NCBI RefSeq assembly: GCF_001428045.1
Contig: NZ_LMSD01000012.1
Coordinates: forward strand, 882,735-946,734
Direction of reading: 5' to 3'
DNA: 64,000 nt
Origin: Paenibacillus sp. Soil750
Lineage (GTDB): Bacteria; Bacillota; Bacilli; Paenibacillales; NBRC-103111
Made by a program: the position numbers and the translations under genes. The notes below the pieces were generated by a model, which saw only the letters and a list, made by a program, of their open reading frames with translations, had not been told where the DNA came from and did not search any database. Positions 8,642 through 18,613 of this stretch are shown here, one piece after another. Position 1 is the first letter of the stretch. Each line of letters begins with the position of its first letter.

Positions 8642-8675
8642 GTCTCTTCCTCCTAAAAGTTTTTCTATTATGAAA

Positions 8676-8724
8676 GAAAGGTCAGAATTCCCTTACTACT
8701 GCGAAGGGGATGCTCTGGCCTTTC
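8676..8724 (-). terminator. Intercistronic hairpin, possible attenuator
   Basis: GAAAGGTCAGA (8676-8686) and TCTGGCCTTTC (8714-8724) pair with one mismatch around an inner CCCCTT/AAGGG stem. The hairpin lies in the 98-bp gap between the Gfo/Idh gene and the TIM-barrel gene. The T content downstream is low, so partial termination or transcript stabilisation is more likely than full stop. Confidence 0.4.
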
Positions 8725-8739
8725 CTTGGGGATACGGTT

Positions 8740-9759
8740 TTATTCTGAAAGGTCACTCAGCTTCATCACAGCACCATAACGGGCAGATAAAGTCGATGCT
8801 TCCATTAAACGGGTCAAATCAAAGGCAAGTTTAATATTCTCTATCGCCGTTGTTCCCTGCTGAATATGGGATACCCATTGCTCGAAAGCGGAAGGCAGCT
8901 TGGGTAAATCGGTCACTTCTTGCCACCCTGTAGCTGCTTCACCTGACATTTTGGAGCTGCGGATGCGTAATTTTTCGTCCGTTCGGGCATACATAAGGTT
9001 ACCTTCTGTTCCTTGAATCTCCATATCAAATTGCGAGTAGCTGTTAACAAATCCAGCTTCCACAATGCCCAGTGCACCGCTTGGGTAACGTAAGGTGACT
9101 ACGGCACTATCTTCGACTTCGCGATCGGTGATGTAGCCGAAGCTTGCACTAACGCTTTCTGGTAGTCCCAGAAACAGTCGAGCTAAGTACATCGGATGAC
9201 ACCCAAGGTCCATCAGCGCTCCCCCACCGCATTGCTCCAAGTTGAAGAAATGGGCTGGAAGCGCTCCGTCTGGATGTTTCTCTGTTCGCAGCGCACCATT
9301 ATGTGCCAGTCGAATTCGTACGGTAGTTATCGTACCTAGGAGGCCTTCGCGGATACAAGTTAACGCTGCCTGTGCGAAGCCCATGTAAAGACGCGGTAAG
9401 GACACGGTTAGCTTAACCCCGGTTTCCTCGACCACGGCAAGTATTTCTTTGCATTCTTTGGTGGTCGTAGCTACAACTTTTTCCGTGAATATGTGTTTAC
9501 CTGCTCTGGCAGCTGCGATAATGACCTCGTGATGCCGATTCGTTGGCGTACCTACAATGACAGCGTCAATCTCAGGAATTCTCAACAGCTCATCCAAGTT
9601 TCCGTAAAAAGGAACACCGAGTTCTTCGGCCTTTTCCCGGCCTCTCTCTTGGATTTCATCCCAAACTGCAACAATTTCGGTATCCGTATGTTCGGCAGCT
9701 AAACGTGCATAATCTTTGGAATGAACGTGCCAGAAGCTCAACATCGCTATTTTAATCAT
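8740..9759 (-). CDS. Gfo/Idh/MocA family oxidoreductase
   Basis: A 339-residue NAD(P)-dependent sugar oxidoreductase. I place the start at 9759 (MIKIAMLSFWHVHSKDYA) rather than at the in-frame Met 96 bp upstream, because the longer frame runs into the previous gene and the Rossmann fold begins here. The dinucleotide-binding domain covers about residues 1-120, with FTEKVVATT where most members have EKP (the catalytic Lys is kept). The C-terminal alpha/beta domain includes CGGGALMDLGCHPMYLARL, which carries the D...H pair. The first turn WHVH replaces the usual GxGxxG and is unusual. It is 25 bp downstream of another Gfo/Idh gene; both probably oxidise or reduce imported sugar derivatives. Confidence 0.85.
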   Translation of the reverse strand: MIKIAMLSFWHVHSKDYARLAAEHTDTEIVAVWDEIQERGREKAEELGVPFYGNLDELLRIPEIDAVIVGTPTNRHHEVIIAAARAGKHIFTEKVVATTTKECKEILAVVEETGVKLTVSLPRLYMGFAQAALTCIREGLLGTITTVRIRLAHNGALRTEKHPDGALPAHFFNLEQCGGGALMDLGCHPMYLARLFLGLPESVSASFGYITDREVEDSAVVTLRYPSGALGIVEAGFVNSYSQFDMEIQGTEGNLMYARTDEKLRIRSSKMSGEAATGWQEVTDLPKLPSAFEQWVSHIQQGTTAIENIKLAFDLTRLMEASTLSARYGAVMKLSDLSE

Positions 9760-9784
9760 AGTTCCCTGTCTCTTTTCTGATGTA

Positions 9785-10864
9785 TTAGTCAAAATAGACT
9801 GCTTTTCCTGTTCGATTCGATTCATAAATCGCTTCAAGGATCTCAGAAACGACACAAGATTGTTCTGGTGTTACGACTGGCTCTGTATCGTTGATGATGG
9901 CATTAATCCATAACCGAATTTCTTTATCCTGCATCGTTTCTTTCTTACCCTCATAGAAATCTGCGCCTTTCGCTTCGAACTGCATTTGGTTTACATAGAG
10001 GCGGCTATGCTTTTCGCCATTAATACGCAAACCATCCTGCATATCGGCACCGCCTTCGGTACCGCAAAGCGTACATTTCGCTTCCTTCGTATCGAGTGTA
10101 TTGAGTGCCCAACTCGCTTCGACCATAATGGTCGCACCATTTTTCATCACGATCATAGCAAAAGCTGAATCCTCAACTTTAAACTTCTCTGGATCCCAAG
10201 GACCCCAAGAATTTGCCGCATTTTCCTTACGTGAAAGTTTATGATAAGCGGTGCCCAGCACCACCTTAGGTTCATAGTTATTCATTAACCAAAGCGTTAA
10301 ATCGAGCGCATGAGTTCCAATATCAATCAGCGGCCCTCCGCCTTGTTTCTCTTCATCCAAGAAAACACCCCAAGTGGGAACACCACGTCTACGAACAGCA
10401 TGTGCTTTTGCAAAATAAATTTCACCTAAATCGCCATCTTCAATAACTCGTTTCAAATGTTGACTGTCTGCTCGGAACCGATTGTTATACCCAATTGTTA
10501 ATTTTTTACCCGTACGTTTCGCAGCTTCCACCATGCGGCGACCATCTGCGGCTGTTTTGGCCATCGGTTTCTCACACATCACATGCTTGCCTGCTTCCAA
10601 TGCAGCAATCGAGATTTCGGCATGTGTATCATTCGGTGTACAGATGTGAACCACATCAATCGTTGGGTCTGCGAGTAATTCGCGGTAATCATCATAAACT
10701 CTGGCTCCAGGTGCGCCAAATTTCTCAGCTGCCTTCTGTGCACTTGCCGGAAAAATATCAAAGAATCCGATAATTTCGACTTGCTCAATTTTGCTCAAAC
10801 TGGGTAAATGCTTCCCCGTTGCAATGCCGCCACAGCCGATGATGGCTACTTTCACTTTGTTCAC
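9785..10864 (-). CDS. Gfo/Idh/MocA family oxidoreductase
   Basis: A 359-residue member of the Gfo/Idh/MocA family. It has a textbook nucleotide-binding motif, VAIIGCGGIATGKHLPSL at residues 6-23, the CEKPMAKT motif with the catalytic lysine near 98, and a C-terminal substrate domain containing GGGPLIDIGTHALDLTLWL. These cytoplasmic enzymes oxidise a sugar hydroxyl (often C3 or the inositol ring) with NAD(P)+. It sits between the solute-binding protein and the second Gfo/Idh gene, in the same operon. It is only distantly similar to that second one, so the two probably act on different intermediates or in opposite directions. Confidence 0.88.
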   Translation of the reverse strand: MNKVKVAIIGCGGIATGKHLPSLSKIEQVEIIGFFDIFPASAQKAAEKFGAPGARVYDDYRELLADPTIDVVHICTPNDTHAEISIAALEAGKHVMCEKPMAKTAADGRRMVEAAKRTGKKLTIGYNNRFRADSQHLKRVIEDGDLGEIYFAKAHAVRRRGVPTWGVFLDEEKQGGGPLIDIGTHALDLTLWLMNNYEPKVVLGTAYHKLSRKENAANSWGPWDPEKFKVEDSAFAMIVMKNGATIMVEASWALNTLDTKEAKCTLCGTEGGADMQDGLRINGEKHSRLYVNQMQFEAKGADFYEGKKETMQDKEIRLWINAIINDTEPVVTPEQSCVVSEILEAIYESNRTGKAVYFD

Positions 10865-10977
10865 TGTTGGTTCCTCCCATGATGTAAATCTGCTTATTTA
10901 AAGAAGATGCTGGACATCGATGAGCGACCTGCACAGGCAGGCGCCTTCTATCGAAATCCAGCTCTTCTAAGAAACGT

Positions 10978-12660
10978 TTACTTCACAAATTCCATTTGTT
11001 GTTTGATGATGGCCATAACATCCTTAGCCAAGAACGCTGTGTTTTTATTTTCTGCATACCATTTATTCATGAATTCTTCGAGTTTCTTTCCGTCTGCTTT
11101 ATCCCAAGCTGCTTGTGAATCTTTAATCGCTTGTTCTGGCGTGTACTTAGCACCACTAAGAATAGCTTTAACGAAAAGATCATCTTTTTCTTTCAAAATT
11201 GTTGTATTGATAACTTGAAGATCTGCTGGATATACTGGCATATGATCCCCTAGTGTGATTCCCGGATATTCTCTTGATGGATCGAAGTAAATACCTTGGA
11301 TCACTTTATACATTTCCATGTTGATTTTTTGATCAGGCAGCACATCTGGGTTGCTAAGCCCACTCAACGTATAGTTACATTTGTCTATACCAGCTGAGTA
11401 GAACATGGAATAGTCTAATGCGTAAGCAACTTCATTTTTGGACTTATCTGCATCAATAACTTGAGGACAGCCGTTTGCAGCTTTCTTCCAGTGGACTCCT
11501 TCATCCCCGTAGATCGTTTTCCGAGCATTGTCGGTCTGCATCATAAAGTCAAGATAGCGGCCAACTGCTTCAGGATCCTTCGCTTTCGCATTCACAACCG
11601 TTGTCATTTGAACTGGGTTATCGATCGCACCGGTAAATGTTCCCATCGGTGACTTCGGATAACCTAATGGTGCAATTTCAACACCAGGTACATTCTTCTT
11701 CAATGTAGGTAAATCAAGACCACCTACGCTGCCAGAGAACTGAACAAAGATCCCGATCTTTCCGTTAAGGAAGTCTTGTTTCGCTTTATTGCCATCTTTA
11801 TCGTTAATGTAGTCTTTATCGATAATTCCGCCATCATAAAGTTTCTTCTTGAATGTCAGGGAAGCAAGTTCTTTGTCCCATGCACGAACAACTTTGCCGT
11901 CCTTAATATCCCATGCCAGCAATGTCTTTGAAGAACTCTCACCGAAAATTTCATTAATTGCTTGCTCTGAATACGTACTCATGTTCATGCCGTACGTATC
12001 TTTCTTACCATTACCATCTGGGTCTTGATCAACAAACGCTTTCGCTACGTTATATAGTTCATCCGTTGTTGTCGGCATTTGCAAATTCAACTTTTTCAAC
12101 CAATCGGTACGAATATAAAGAATATGCGCTGGAGTCGCTTCTTTTACCTTACCAATTTCGTAAATCTTGCCATCAGGTTTTGTTCCTGCTTTCTTCAGCT
12201 GAGGATACTTCTCTAATAGCTTTTGATATTCAGGCATATATTGCAAAATGTTGTCAATCGGCATCAATTGCTTTTGGTCATACAAACTGCCTCTGAACGG
12301 TGTATTATACTCGTTGACAATATCTGGAGCGGAACCGGAAGCAAACAAGACGTTTAATTTTTTCGTAGAGTCGCTTCGAAGAATTGGAACGAATTTTACA
12401 TTGGCTGGTCCCTTTTGGTTAATAAACTTGGTCCAGCGATTTTCTTCATAGGTGCCTTCCGATGCTGGAACGCCACCGCGATCGTACATGGAAACTGTAA
12501 CATCTCCACGTTTTGCTGGCGTTACTGCGGCAGACTTAGTTGCTTCTGCTGAAGTTGTTGTTGTTGCTTCTTCTTTCTTGTCACTGCTGCAGCCCGCTAA
12601 TGTTGCCCCTAAAGCTACAACCCCTACCGTCATTCCAAGCCATAGTTTCTTGTTTTCCAT
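10978..12660 (-). CDS. Extracellular solute-binding lipoprotein of a sugar ABC importer (LplA/YtcQ type)
   Basis: A 560-residue binding protein. The signal peptide ends in a lipobox, ATLAGCSS, so the mature protein is lipid-anchored at Cys24. Family-1 binding-protein features include DIVNEYNTPFRGSLYDQ, ILYIRTDWLKKLNLQMP, and long length typical of the LplA/YtcQ group that binds oligosaccharides. I prefer the ATG at 12660 over the GTG two codons upstream, because TAGGGGGA is 9 nt before the ATG but only 3 nt before the GTG. It follows the two permease genes; a 113-bp gap separates it from the oxidoreductase genes. No ATPase gene is nearby, so an MsmX-like ATPase is expected elsewhere. Confidence 0.9.
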   Translation of the reverse strand: MENKKLWLGMTVGVVALGATLAGCSSDKKEEATTTTSAEATKSAAVTPAKRGDVTVSMYDRGGVPASEGTYEENRWTKFINQKGPANVKFVPILRSDSTKKLNVLFASGSAPDIVNEYNTPFRGSLYDQKQLMPIDNILQYMPEYQKLLEKYPQLKKAGTKPDGKIYEIGKVKEATPAHILYIRTDWLKKLNLQMPTTTDELYNVAKAFVDQDPDGNGKKDTYGMNMSTYSEQAINEIFGESSSKTLLAWDIKDGKVVRAWDKELASLTFKKKLYDGGIIDKDYINDKDGNKAKQDFLNGKIGIFVQFSGSVGGLDLPTLKKNVPGVEIAPLGYPKSPMGTFTGAIDNPVQMTTVVNAKAKDPEAVGRYLDFMMQTDNARKTIYGDEGVHWKKAANGCPQVIDADKSKNEVAYALDYSMFYSAGIDKCNYTLSGLSNPDVLPDQKINMEMYKVIQGIYFDPSREYPGITLGDHMPVYPADLQVINTTILKEKDDLFVKAILSGAKYTPEQAIKDSQAAWDKADGKKLEEFMNKWYAENKNTAFLAKDVMAIIKQQMEFVK

Positions 12661-12719
12661 ATGCACGTTCCCCCTACAAGATTATATTTTCGTTTTGTTA
12701 AACGGGAATACCTTCGTTG

Positions 12720-13592
12720 TTAACCTTTAACAGATCCTAGCATAACTCCTTTGACAAAATACTTTTGCAAGAAAGGATATACGACCAGCATTGGTACAAC
12801 CATGACAACAACACCGACTGCTTTCACCATCTCTGTCGCAACCGTTTGCTGTTCCTCCAAATTGAGGGAAGGGGAGTTCAATAAATCATTTTTCTGCAAC
12901 ATCCCTTGGACAACTACAGTTAAATTCAACATCTCACTTTTATTAATGTACATGAGCACATTCATAAACGAATTCCAGAAGCCAATGCCATAGAATAACG
13001 CAAGTGTAGCCAACATGGGAAGTGAGAGCGGTAATATAATCCGAATAAGCAGTGAAGTATCATTACAGCCATCAATCCGTGCAGCTTCCTGCACTTCATA
13101 GGGAATATTCTCGAAATAGCTTTTCATAAGAAGCATGTTATAGGTGCTGATGAATCCAGAAAGCCATAAAGCCCAATAGGAGTCAATAAGGTGCATGTTC
13201 TTAATCACGAGATATGTGGGAATCAATCCACCCGAGAAGAGCATGGTGAACACCATACCTAGAACTAGATAGCGTCTTCCAATCAGATAGGATCTAGACA
13301 ACGGATAAGCAGCAAGTATGGTGCCCAATAAACTTAACACCACACCAATCACCGTGATAAGCACACTATTTTTAAAAGCACTCCAAGCAGGGCTAGCAAT
13401 GAAGAAAATTTTATATGCTGTGAGCTCTAAACCCACAGGCCAAAAGAAGACATGTCCTGATTCAACAGCAGATCGCTCACTTAGAGATAGTGCGATGAGA
13501 TGAATAAATGGCAGAATACAAGTTAAGGCGATTAATCCGAGAACTAAATAATTGATTGCATAAAATATTTTTTCTCCATTTGTCGCTTTCAT
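12720..13592 (-). CDS. Sugar ABC transporter permease (LplC/YtcP type)
   Basis: A 290-residue inner-membrane permease with six predicted membrane helices. The EAA loop that contacts the ATPase, EVQEAARIDGCNDTSLLIRIILP, lies near residues 169-191, and the protein ends in the GVMLGSVKG tail common to this group. It forms the channel with the second permease for the lipoprotein encoded 59 bp downstream. It starts 45 bp after the stop of the other permease gene, in the order lplB-lplC-lplA-like. Confidence 0.92.
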   Translation of the reverse strand: MKATNGEKIFYAINYLVLGLIALTCILPFIHLIALSLSERSAVESGHVFFWPVGLELTAYKIFFIASPAWSAFKNSVLITVIGVVLSLLGTILAAYPLSRSYLIGRRYLVLGMVFTMLFSGGLIPTYLVIKNMHLIDSYWALWLSGFISTYNMLLMKSYFENIPYEVQEAARIDGCNDTSLLIRIILPLSLPMLATLALFYGIGFWNSFMNVLMYINKSEMLNLTVVVQGMLQKNDLLNSPSLNLEEQQTVATEMVKAVGVVVMVVPMLVVYPFLQKYFVKGVMLGSVKG

Positions 13593-13637
13593 ACAAATCC
13601 TCCTTCCACGGATGTTGAACTCGATGTATACAGGATG

Positions 13638-14603
13638 CTAGAAGAGTGCTTGATCGTATTTCTTAGCGATCCGATTAGCTATAAGTACAAGACTGCAACT
13701 AATGATAGATTCAAAGAATCCCATGGCTGTTGTTAAACTAAACTGAGCATTGCCCAAGCCAATTTTATAAATATACGTACTTATGACTTCAGACACTTCC
13801 GAAACTCCGGCATTCTGTAAGTTGTAGACTTGATCAAAGCCTACTTCCATAATCTTACCCATTGCTAAGATGAGTAATAAGATAATCGTGTGACGAATGC
13901 CTGGGATTGTTACGTGCCACATTTGCCGCCATTTCGTAGCTCCATCCATAGCTGCAGATTCGTATAGAGATGGATCAATGGTTGTAAGCGCTGCTAGATA
14001 AATAATGGTGCTGAAACCCATTTCCTTCCAAATTCCAGATCCAACAAAAATGGCTAGCCAAGATTTGGACTCGTACAGGAAAGTAATCGGTTCAATTCCA
14101 AAAAGGCCGAGCACCTTATTAATTGAACCATAATCCGTTGCGAATAGAGACAATACAATACCGGAAACAATAACCCATGAGAAGAAATGCGGTAAGTAGA
14201 TGATCGTTTGTACCCATCTTTTAAACCACGAGCGTCTCACTTCATTTAATAAAATAGCTAGAAAGATCGGCGTCGGAAATCCAAATACCAAGCTCAGAAA
14301 ACTTAACCAAAATGTATTCCAAATAATTTGTAGCGTATTTGAACTAGAGAATAATACATGAAAATTCTTCAGCCCCACCCAAGGACTTCCTAAAATACCA
14401 TCTGCAAAGTTATAATTCTTGAAAGCGATAACAAGTCCGCCCATAGGCCAGTATTTGAATAAAATATAGTAAGCAACAACAGGAACCAGCATGATAAACA
14501 AAGGAATGTTCTGTTTCAGTCTTCTTCGTCGTTTTAGTCGCAAGGCATTTAACTCACTTTGAGTCATCTGGATGTCAGGAGTTTTAATAATATTCCCATT
14601 CAT
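13638..14603 (-). CDS. Sugar ABC transporter permease (LplB/YteP type)
   Basis: A 321-residue permease and the first gene of the 14.6-2.9 kb operon. After a basic cytoplasmic N-terminus (LRLKRRRRLKQN) it has six hydrophobic helices. The EAA motif is degenerate but clear in DPSLYESAAMDGATKWRQM near residue 209. A GGLVIAFKNYNFADG segment is typical of LplB/YteP permeases. The AAAGGAG site 8 nt before the ATG supports the start. It pairs with the next permease and lipoprotein to import an oligosaccharide, perhaps one with unsaturated uronic acid given the enzymes downstream. Confidence 0.92.
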   Translation of the reverse strand: MNGNIIKTPDIQMTQSELNALRLKRRRRLKQNIPLFIMLVPVVAYYILFKYWPMGGLVIAFKNYNFADGILGSPWVGLKNFHVLFSSSNTLQIIWNTFWLSFLSLVFGFPTPIFLAILLNEVRRSWFKRWVQTIIYLPHFFSWVIVSGIVLSLFATDYGSINKVLGLFGIEPITFLYESKSWLAIFVGSGIWKEMGFSTIIYLAALTTIDPSLYESAAMDGATKWRQMWHVTIPGIRHTIILLLILAMGKIMEVGFDQVYNLQNAGVSEVSEVISTYIYKIGLGNAQFSLTTAMGFFESIISCSLVLIANRIAKKYDQALF

Positions 14604-14750
14604 GTTTGCTTCACTCCTTTACTTTAATCTTATAACCCTATGATATAAGTTTTTATTGGAAAAACCCTTAAAATATTATAGAAGAAACTATAAATTCATT
14701 GGGTCATTACTAGCTTGTTCTTCTTTTTTTACGATGACTGACATGCGCAC

Positions 14751-14794
14751 AAAAGGCGAACTTCCCCCATACCTCATAGGGGGAGTTCGCCTTT
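14751..14794. terminator. Strong bidirectional terminator downstream of the GH95 gene
   Basis: AAAGGCGAACT-T-CCCCC pairs with GGGGGAGTTCGCCTTT across a short loop, with one bulged base; both flanks carry A or T runs. It begins about 35 bp past the GH95 stop and separates that gene from the permease operon. Confidence 0.85.
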
Positions 14795-14829
14795 GCCTCA
14801 AGCATGTAAACCTCAGACAAACTGCTTCC

Positions 14830-17226
14830 TCAATCGTTGGAACCCGATTGCGGTACGATCCTGTACCTAGAACCAACAAATGTTGTAAATGTCATGCAAC
14901 CTGAGTGTTCCAATGAATTAAAAGTAACTTGTCGGCCCTCCTCATCCAACACCAGTACCGGTATTCGAGAATAAATCGTACACGGTTCGCCGTTCAAAGA
15001 ATCGATCATCGCTTCGCTCAGACTGCCGCTGTCCCAGCGCAAATTGACCGTGAACCCTCCACGCGCCCGCAACCCGTTAATAGAACCGGAAATCCACGTT
15101 TCGGGAAGCGCTGGCAGCAAGTGAAGAAACCCTTTATGAGACTGCAGCAACAATTCCGATATGCCAGCTGTAGCAGCAAAATTGCCATCGATTTGAAATG
15201 GCGGGTGCGCACCAAACATATTGGCATAAACGCCGCCCCTCTGTGATTTCCACTTGTCCGGCTTCACGAGCTGCAACATGTTATAGATTAGCCGTTCCGC
15301 GCGATTACCATCTTGGAAACGGGCCCATAAGCCTACTTTCCAACCGAGACTCCAGCCCGTCCCCTCGTCTCCGCGTCTATTTAATGATGTTCGTGCCGCC
15401 TCAAACAAATCGGGCGAAACCTCTCCATTAATTTGGCGTCCAGGATATACTCCGAACAAATGTGAGACGTGACGGTGATTCATGTCCTCGTCCTCGAAAT
15501 CGCTATACCATTCCTGAAGTTGGCCGTACTGTCCAATTTTCAGCGGGAATAGCTTACTTCTCGCCAACGTGAGCTCGGATCTGAAATCGTCATCGATACG
15601 CAGTACTTCAGCAGCCTCGAGGCAATTCGTAAACAAATCCCAGATCAATGATAAATCCATCGTCGAAGCTACGCTTACAGCTGCTTTCTCACCGTCACTA
15701 CTAATAAATTTATGTTCCGGCGACGTGGAAGGGGCTGTGACAAGATATCCTTCCTGATCCTCAATGAGCCAATCCAAACAAAACAGAGCGGCTTCCTTCA
15801 TGATTGGATATGCTTTCTCACTTAGATACGCCTTGTCTCTGCCAAAGGCGTAATGCTCCCAGAGATGCTGACAAAGCCAAACACCGCCCATTGGCCAGTA
15901 TGCCCAAACCGGGTCGCCATGTCCGTAATCGCCTACAGGTGCACTCTGAGCCCAAATGTCTGAGTTGTGATGCGCTGTCCATCCACGGACACCGTAATTG
16001 ATCTCTGCGGTACTCCTCCCGTTAACCGATAAATTCCCAATAAAATCGAGAAGCGGTTGATGGCATTCAGGTAGGTTGCAGGTTTCTGCGAGCCAATAGT
16101 TCATCTCCGTATTGATGTTCAATGTATAATTGCTGCTCCAAGGCGGTCTTGTCTCCTTATTCCAAATGCCTTGCAGGTTAGCGGGCTGCGTCCCCTCGCG
16201 TGAGCTGGCGATCATCAAATATCGGCCATACTGAAATAATAGTTCTACTAAGCCCGGATCCTGAGCCCCAAACTCAGAAATCCGTTGGTCTGTCGGCATA
16301 TCTGCAGGGCTGATCGTCTTCCCAAGTTGAATGTTGACTCTATCAAACAAACTGCGGTAGTCGTTGACATGACTATCGCGAAGCTCCGTATAAGAATGCT
16401 GCATCGCCTCTGCCAGGTATGTTTCTGTGATCGCTAGTGGATCCTTACCTTCTCTGCCCGGGGAGCGATTAAAGCCATTAAAGCTTGTTGCCGCACTGAA
16501 GTAAAGCGTCACACTCGTGGCTCCTCGAACATGCAAACCTGCTTGATCTGCAAGCATGTAACCGTCATCCAAAACAATCGCTAGTCGACCTACGAAAGAC
16601 ATCGCCTCTCCGTCCTCTTGATCTTCGTATACAATCGGTTGGTCAACATGATAATAACTTGGCGCCACCTGCACCGGTGCCTTCCCACGAATGATCCATT
16701 GACCGTTCTCATGGACCATATTAACACGCAGTAGGCTATCCAGACGCGCGGTAAAATGTAGCGATCCGGCTTGACTGGACTGCAGACGAACAGCAATAAC
16801 CTGACTGGGATTGGAAGCAAACATCTCTCGCGTGTACAAAACATTACCGATCTGGTACTCGACGCGAGATACCCCTTCCTGCAAATCCAGCTCTCGTTTA
16901 TACGAATGCGCGCTATCCCCATGCTCAAATACAAGTGTGAGATCGCCAAACGGCAAATAGGATTGCGTGTACGGCCCTAACATCTCCTTACACATTCGGT
17001 CAGCATCCGCATATCTTCCTTCCGCCAAGAGACGACGCACCTCCGGCAGCACTTCCTTGGCACGAGGATTATTACAATTTTTTGGCCCACCCGACCAGAG
17101 TGTATCTTCGTTTAATTGCATTTTTTCTACTTCGATTCCGCCGAAAATCATGGCACCTATTCGACCGTTGCCAATTGGCAGCGCTTCAGTCCATTCCTTA
17201 GCAGGACTTTGAAATAAAATTTTCAT
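14830..17226 (-). CDS. GH95 alpha-L-fucosidase (or alpha-L-galactosidase)
   Basis: A 798-residue glycoside hydrolase family 95 enzyme without a signal peptide. It has an N-terminal beta-sandwich ([15 protein letters not shown], then [11 protein letters not shown]), a linker, the (alpha/alpha)6 catalytic barrel from about 310 to 690 and a C-terminal beta-domain. Residues matching the characterised Bifidobacterium enzyme are present: N370 and N372 in [11 protein letters not shown]504 in TSPEHKF and D680 in [13 protein letters not shown]95 enzymes invert alpha-1,2-linked L-fucose; some prefer L-galactose. Length is normal. The cytoplasmic location suggests action on imported oligosaccharides. 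It is a single-gene unit between terminators at 17476 and 14751. Confidence 0.92.
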   Translation of the reverse strand: MKILFQSPAKEWTEALPIGNGRIGAMIFGGIEVEKMQLNEDTLWSGGPKNCNNPRAKEVLPEVRRLLAEGRYADADRMCKEMLGPYTQSYLPFGDLTLVFEHGDSAHSYKRELDLQEGVSRVEYQIGNVLYTREMFASNPSQVIAVRLQSSQAGSLHFTARLDSLLRVNMVHENGQWIIRGKAPVQVAPSYYHVDQPIVYEDQEDGEAMSFVGRLAIVLDDGYMLADQAGLHVRGATSVTLYFSAATSFNGFNRSPGREGKDPLAITETYLAEAMQHSYTELRDSHVNDYRSLFDRVNIQLGKTISPADMPTDQRISEFGAQDPGLVELLFQYGRYLMIASSREGTQPANLQGIWNKETRPPWSSNYTLNINTEMNYWLAETCNLPECHQPLLDFIGNLSVNGRSTAEINYGVRGWTAHHNSDIWAQSAPVGDYGHGDPVWAYWPMGGVWLCQHLWEHYAFGRDKAYLSEKAYPIMKEAALFCLDWLIEDQEGYLVTAPSTSPEHKFISSDGEKAAVSVASTMDLSLIWDLFTNCLEAAEVLRIDDDFRSELTLARSKLFPLKIGQYGQLQEWYSDFEDEDMNHRHVSHLFGVYPGRQINGEVSPDLFEAARTSLNRRGDEGTGWSLGWKVGLWARFQDGNRAERLIYNMLQLVKPDKWKSQRGGVYANMFGAHPPFQIDGNFAATAGISELLLQSHKGFLHLLPALPETWISGSINGLRARGGFTVNLRWDSGSLSEAMIDSLNGEPCTIYSRIPVLVLDEEGRQVTFNSLEHSGCMTFTTFVGSRYRIVPQSGSND

Positions 17227-17475
17227 TTCTCCTCAACCCTTCAATTTCCTTTTTTAACTAAATTTACTTTTATTGGTTTGATTCATCGGTATTTCTACCT
17301 TATTAAATATATGATTACCTCCCCATTGTAAAATGAGGAAATATGAATGGATAGGTATATAAATACGAAGTATTTGCACAAAATTAAGCTATTTTTATGA
17401 TGAGAATTAACAACAACTTTGATCGCCTTCAAATTATTACCTAGTTAATCGCCATACGCAGCACACGAAGATATG

Positions 17476-17505
17476 AAAAACTGCCTCCCCCTAAGGGAAA
17501 GCAGT
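17476..17505 (-). terminator. Rho-independent terminator of the iol operon
   Basis: On the minus strand ACTGCTTTCCC pairs with GGGGAGGCAGT (two G-U pairs) around a TTAG loop, followed by TTTTTC. It starts 18 nt after the stop of the LacI gene. The remaining 17227-17475 stretch carries the GH95 leader and no gene. Confidence 0.8.
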
Positions 17506-17523
17506 CTTCGCTTCCTTATACGA

Positions 17524-18537
17524 TCACTTTGCCGGAGTTGCTGTAGATTGCCTGATGATGAGTTCTGGACGCATAACGATGCGTTGCTTGGCTTGTGATT
17601 TCTTCTTCAGTTCCAGAATAAGCAGATCGACGACTTGCTTACCCATCGGCTCAATCGGCTGTGCAATTGTCGTAAGTGGTGGATCCGTCACGGAAGCTAG
17701 AATGGTATTATCGAAACCGATCACGGAAATATCTTCAGGAACACGCAGCTTTAATTGTTTCGCAGCCTGCAAAGCGCCAATCGCGAGCATATCATTACAG
17801 CAGAAAAGCGCAGTCGGTCGCTCGGCGGCAGGTTTCTCTAGAAGTTCAATAGCTTCGCGTTTGCCGTCTTCTACGGTATAACTACAATTCCGAACCATTT
17901 TCTCAGGGAGCCCGATACCGGCTTCCTCTAACGTGGTCACGAAACCTTTTACCCGTTCACGACTACTTGTAACTTTGGTATGTTCAGCAAGAATCGCCAT
18001 GCGTGTATGACCAAGCTCCAAGAGATGCTTAGCAGATAACGTGCCACCAACGAAATCGTCAACAACAACGGTATGTACAGCCATATCCGGCATCTCCCGT
18101 GCGATCATGACAACAGGAATCGATCGCTCCATGAGTGGTGTAAGCATGTCCTTATTATCCATCCCGGTCCCGATAATCATCCCATCCACACTTTTTTGCT
18201 GAAGTAAGTTCAGATACCGTTCTACACGTTCGTCTTTATTATCCGTACTGCAGATAACGAGACTGTATCCTAGATTATGACCTTGGTCTTCAACAGCCCT
18301 TGCGATTTCAGCAAAGAAGGGATTGGAGATATCAGGGACAAGCAGGCCTAACGTATATGTCTTCTTCCCAGTAAGTGCTGATGCGATGACACTTGGCTGG
18401 TAATTGAGCTTTTCCATCACTTTCAGAATTTCAGTGCGCCGTTCTTCGCTAATTTTCCCTTTACCGTTCATGACTTGCGATACCGCTGCAATCGATACAC
18501 CGGCTTCCCTAGCCACATCGTAAATGGTTGCCTTCAT
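17524..18537 (-). CDS. LacI-family transcriptional regulator, probable repressor of the iol operon
   Basis: A 337-residue LacI-type regulator. The DNA-binding domain fills residues 1-60: YDVAREAGVSIAAVSQVMNG is the helix-turn-helix with its hinge. The periplasmic-binding-like effector domain follows (GLLVPDISNPFFAEIARAVEDQG, VIGFDNTILASVTDPPLTTI). It is the last gene of the inositol operon, 76 bp after iolB, so it is likely co-transcribed with its targets. The three TTAAGCGCTTAA-like sites before iolD are its most likely operators, since the other LacI gene has distinct palindromes at its own promoter. Bacillus subtilis uses a DeoR-type IolR instead. The inducer is unknown; an inositol intermediate is a reasonable guess. 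Confidence 0.88.
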   Translation of the reverse strand: MKATIYDVAREAGVSIAAVSQVMNGKGKISEERRTEILKVMEKLNYQPSVIASALTGKKTYTLGLLVPDISNPFFAEIARAVEDQGHNLGYSLVICSTDNKDERVERYLNLLQQKSVDGMIIGTGMDNKDMLTPLMERSIPVVMIAREMPDMAVHTVVVDDFVGGTLSAKHLLELGHTRMAILAEHTKVTSSRERVKGFVTTLEEAGIGLPEKMVRNCSYTVEDGKREAIELLEKPAAERPTALFCCNDMLAIGALQAAKQLKLRVPEDISVIGFDNTILASVTDPPLTTIAQPIEPMGKQVVDLLILELKKKSQAKQRIVMRPELIIRQSTATPAK

Positions 18538-18613
18538 CGTACTACCCCATTTTTCTTGAAGAATACAGTTATTCCCCCCATTATGACGGGGCTTTCCAGA
18601 ACTTGCAACCGTC

